DNA of 7,926 bases from Pseudomonas sp. UBA4194 (lineage in GTDB: Bacteria; Pseudomonadota; Gammaproteobacteria; Pseudomonadales; Pseudomonadaceae): the NCBI RefSeq assembly GCF_002379585.1, contig NZ_DFUE01000025.1, forward strand, positions 1 to 7,926, read 5' to 3'. Positions 5,706 to 7,926 of the stretch are shown here, in pieces. Made by a program: the position numbers and the translations under genes. Each line of letters begins with the position of its first letter. The first letter of the stretch is position 1. Below the pieces are notes generated by a model. It made no database searches, was not told where the DNA came from, and saw only the letters and a program-made list of their open reading frames with translations.

Positions 5706-6680
5706 TCAGGCCTGCAACTCCTGCTCGGTGAACAGATCACTGAACAGCATGCTCGACAGGTACCGCTCGCCCGAATCCGGCAGGATCACCACAATGGTCT
5801 TGCCCTGCATTTCCGGCTTCTCCGCCAACCTGGCCGCAGCCGCCATCGCCGCGCCGCAGGAGATACCACACAAGATCCCCTCCTCCTGCATCAAACGCAG
5901 GGCCATTGCCTTGGCCTCGTCATCGCTGACCAGTTCCACGCGGTCCACCAGGGACAGGTCCAGGTTCTTGGGAATGAAGCCTGCACCAATGCCCTGAATC
6001 TTGTGGGGCGCCGGGGTGATGTCCTGCCCGGCCTTGGCCTGGGTGATGATCGGCGAACCCAGCGGCTCCACCGCCACACTGAGGATAGGCTTGCCCTGAG
6101 TGTGCTTGATGTAGCGCGAAATACCGGTGAGGGTGCCGCCGGTGCCCACCCCCGCCACCAGCACATCCACGGCACCGTCGGTATCGTTCCAGATCTCCGG
6201 CCCGGTGGTTTTCTCGTGGATGGCCGGGTTGGCGGGGTTGTCGAACTGCTGCGGCATGAAGTACTTGTCGGTATCGCTGGCAAGGATTTCGGCGGCCTTG
6301 TCGATAGCGCCCTTCATGCCCTTGGCAGGCTCGGTCAGCACCAGTTCGGCGCCCAGCGCCTTGAGCACCTTGCGCCGCTCCAGGCTCATGGAGGATGGCA
6401 TCGTGAGCATCAGCTTGTAGCCCCGTGCTGCCGCGACGAAAGCCAGGCCGATACCGGTGTTGCCGGACGTCGGCTCGACGATGGTCATGCCAGGCTTGAG
6501 CTTGCCGGTGCTTTCGGCGTCCCAGATCATGTTCGCGCCGATCCGGCACTTGACCGAATAACCGGGGTTACGCCCCTCGATCTTGGCCAGCAGGGTCACG
6601 CCACGGGGCGCGATGCGGTTGATCTGCACCAGCGGCGTATTGCCGATGGAGTGGGCGTTGTCGGCGAAAATGCGGCTCAT
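5706..6680 (-). CDS. cysK: Cysteine synthase A (O-acetylserine sulfhydrylase)
   Basis: This PLP enzyme makes L-cysteine from O-acetyl-L-serine and sulfide in the cytoplasm, the last step of sulfate assimilation. The 324-residue protein aligns end to end by eye with E. coli CysK (323). It has PLP lysine K44 in NPGYSVKCRIGANMIWD, the substrate loop EPTSGNTGI (69-77), the phosphate-binding GVGTGGT (177-183), HEKTTGPEIW (155-164), KIQGIGAGFIP, and a C-terminal VILPDSGERYLS followed by LFTEQELQ. These motifs place it with CysK and not with the shorter, thiosulfate-using CysM. The ATG at 6680 gives the family N-terminus MSRIFADN and has AAGGA about 10 bases upstream. An upstream in-frame extension is open but lacks similarity and was rejected. 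It is divergent from the DUF748 gene. A palindrome in the shared intergenic region may mediate control. Confidence 0.96.
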   Translation of the reverse strand: MSRIFADNAHSIGNTPLVQINRIAPRGVTLLAKIEGRNPGYSVKCRIGANMIWDAESTGKLKPGMTIVEPTSGNTGIGLAFVAAARGYKLMLTMPSSMSLERRKVLKALGAELVLTEPAKGMKGAIDKAAEILASDTDKYFMPQQFDNPANPAIHEKTTGPEIWNDTDGAVDVLVAGVGTGGTLTGISRYIKHTQGKPILSVAVEPLGSPIITQAKAGQDITPAPHKIQGIGAGFIPKNLDLSLVDRVELVSDDEAKAMALRLMQEEGILCGISCGAAMAAAARLAEKPEMQGKTIVVILPDSGERYLSSMLFSDLFTEQELQA

Positions 6681-6760
6681 GACGAAGGTGTCCTTGTGCG
6701 GCAGCAGGGGAAAAAACCAAGGGTAAGCGCGGGGCTCGAACGAGTCCAGCGAACCGATGG

Positions 6761-6774
6761 GACTGTGGACAGTC
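6761..6774. promoter_or_regulatory. 14-bp palindrome in the cysK / DUF748 divergent intergenic region
   Basis: GACTGTGGACAGTC has perfect 6-bp arms around GG. Its right edge overlaps TTGACT on the - strand (6771-6776), a 5-of-6 match to a sigma-70 -35 for cysK, although no good -10 follows at 16-18 bp. On the + strand a TTATAT/TATATC -10-like stretch (6782-6788) lies just before the ribosome site of the DUF748 gene. An operator or bidirectional control point is possible but unproven. Confidence 0.35.
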
Positions 6775-6805
6775 AATCTCCTTATATCGTTCGGAAGACT
6801 TGCCC

Positions 6806-7882
6806 ATGAAACGCCGTTACAGCTGGCCACTGTGGACCGTCCTGAGCCTGATCGTCCTGCTGCTGGCACTGCACGTCGCCCTGCCCTATCTGGTTCGCGA
6901 CTATCTGAATGACAAGCTCGCCGACATGGGCGACTACCGCGGCCGAGTGGCCGACGTCGACCTGGCCTGGTGGCGCGGCGCTTATCGGATCAACGGCCTG
7001 CAGATCGTCAAGACCACTGGCAAAGTGCCCGTGCCGCTGCTGGACGCACCGGTGATCGACATCGCCGTGAGCTGGCATGCCCTGTGGTACGACCATGCCG
7101 TAGTGGCACGGGTCGAGTTCCTGCGCCCGGAGCTCAACTTCGTCGACGGCGGCAACAACAAGCAGGCGTCCCAGACCGGTGCGGGCACGGACTGGCGCGA
7201 CCAGATGAACAAACTGTTGCCGATCACTTTGAACGAGGTGCGCATCGACGACGGCAAGATCAGCTTCCGCAACTTCAGTTCCAAGCCGCCAGTCAACCTC
7301 AGCGCGACCCAGATCGACGCCAGCCTGTACAACCTGACCAATGTGCAGGACCTGCAAGGCAAGCGTGATGCGCGATTCGAGGGCAAGGGCAAGCTGTTCG
7401 GGCAGGCGCCACTGGAAGCCACGGCGACCTTCGATCCATTCAGCAACTTCGAGGATTTTGAGTTCCGCTTGCGCGCCACGGGCGTGGAGCTGCGCCGGGT
7501 CAACGATTTTTCCAGCGCCTATGGCAAGTTCGACTTCAACGCCGGCAGCGGCGATATCGTCATCGAAGCCGATGCCAACAAGGCTCAGCTGAGCGGCTAT
7601 ATCAAGCCGCTGCTGCATAACGTCGACGTGTTCAACTGGCAACAGGATGTGCAGGACCAGGACAAGGGCTTCTTTCGCTCCATCTGGGAAGCGGTGGTGG
7701 GCGGTACCGAGACGGTGCTCAAGAATCAGGCCGAGAACCAATTCGCCACCCGCGTGGAACTCAGCGGTAACGTCCACCGCCAGGATATCAGCCCGTTCCA
7801 GGCGTTCTGGCAGATCCTGCGCAACGGTTTCGTGCGAGCATTCAACGCCCGATATGAACAACCACCACCCAAACAGGGGTAG
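6806..7882 (+). CDS. DUF748 / AsmA-like inner-membrane-anchored protein
   Basis: The 358-residue protein has a basic N-terminus (MKRRYSW) and one membrane segment (about 9-30). A long periplasmic beta-rich region with the look of the DUF748/AsmA-like superfamily follows: DVDLAWWRGAYRINGLQI (about 51-68), LNEVRIDDGKISFRNF near the middle, and a C-terminal ELSGNVHRQDISPFQAFWQ and FVRAFNARYE typical of that family's end. AsmA-like proteins are linked to envelope lipid transport or outer-membrane homeostasis, but the role of this small member is unknown. The ATG at 6806 is preferred over TTG 6800 because GGAAG (6793-6797) sits 8 bases before it. It appears monocistronic, with a REP-like hairpin after the stop. 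The fold assignment is by eye. Confidence 0.85.
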   Translation: MKRRYSWPLWTVLSLIVLLLALHVALPYLVRDYLNDKLADMGDYRGRVADVDLAWWRGAYRINGLQIVKTTGKVPVPLLDAPVIDIAVSWHALWYDHAVVARVEFLRPELNFVDGGNNKQASQTGAGTDWRDQMNKLLPITLNEVRIDDGKISFRNFSSKPPVNLSATQIDASLYNLTNVQDLQGKRDARFEGKGKLFGQAPLEATATFDPFSNFEDFEFRLRATGVELRRVNDFSSAYGKFDFNAGSGDIVIEADANKAQLSGYIKPLLHNVDVFNWQQDVQDQDKGFFRSIWEAVVGGTETVLKNQAENQFATRVELSGNVHRQDISPFQAFWQILRNGFVRAFNARYEQPPPKQG

Positions 7883-7900
7883 CCCTCCGCCCTTCCCCCC

Positions 7901-7926
7901 CTGTAGGAGCGGCGTAAAGCCGCGAA
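7901..7926. repeat. REP-like hairpin, cut by the window end
   Basis: CTGTAGGAGCGGCGTAAAGC followed by CGCGAA contains the hairpin GCGGC-GTAAA-GCCGC (7909-7923). It matches the other common Pseudomonas REP type (TGTAGGAGCGGC...GCCGCGAA), not the CCTCATCGCGGG type found at 4477 and 5636. It starts 18 bp after the DUF748 stop and may act as a terminator. The rest is outside the window. Confidence 0.65.

Noticed and set aside
5706..6680. Reading the cysteine synthase as CysM
   Set aside because: Length and the HEKTTGPEIW, KIQGIGAGFIP and SGERYLS motifs follow E. coli CysK.
5592..6809. 405-codon + strand ORF antisense to cysK
   Set aside because: cysK is unmistakable on the other strand, and this translation is low-complexity His/Leu/Gly/Arg-rich with no family motifs.
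6681..6869. N-terminal extension of cysK to an upstream start
   Set aside because: CysK proteins begin at MSxIF; the extension has no similarity and would overlap the DUF748 start.
6782..7861. 359-codon - strand ORF covering almost all of the DUF748 gene
   Set aside because: The + strand protein has a membrane anchor, ribosome site and family motifs. The mirror ORF has none and arises from codon bias.

Overview
The window reads as Pseudomonas chromosome, most like the P. putida/P. fluorescens groups. The grounds are high GC with long antisense shadow ORFs, Pseudomonas-type REP palindromes (CCTCATCGCGGG...CCCGCTCCCA), and proteins that match Pseudomonas/gammaproteobacterial families by eye. 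No database search was run. I see no phage, transposase, CRISPR, tRNA or rRNA.

Left part (1-2400, + strand): a probable 11-codon tail of an upstream gene is followed by a 122-bp element with perfect 42-bp inverted arms and a very C-rich tract. A good Fur-box-like sequence (272-290) ends 8 bp before the start of an OmpR-family response regulator. Its EnvZ-architecture sensor kinase overlaps it by GTGA (1039-1042).

Middle (2427-5517, - strand): a CirA/IrgA-type TonB-dependent receptor lies tail-to-tail with the kinase gene, with a 26-bp gap. The Fur-box-like site, two-component pair and catecholate-type receptor together look like a siderophore-sensing module of the PfeRS-PfeA / PirRS-PirA kind, but with the receptor convergent instead of co-directional. 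The receptor leader carries a perfect 8-bp inverted repeat abutting the Shine-Dalgarno sequence. Upstream of it, past a long REP inverted pair, is lpxO, a Fe(II)/2-oxoglutarate-dependent lipid A hydroxylase.

Right part (5706-7926): cysK (O-acetylserine sulfhydrylase A, - strand) is divergent from a + strand inner-membrane-anchored DUF748/AsmA-like protein. They share a 125-bp intergenic region containing a 14-bp palindrome that overlaps a -35-like hexamer for cysK. A single REP separates cysK from lpxO. A different REP-like hairpin follows the DUF748 gene and is cut by the window end.

Taken together this is mostly ordinary core and accessory Pseudomonas envelope and metabolism genes. I found no clearly new system. 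The best leads are the regulatory layout of the two-component/receptor module, the receptor-leader inverted repeat, and the C-tract beside the regulator promoter.
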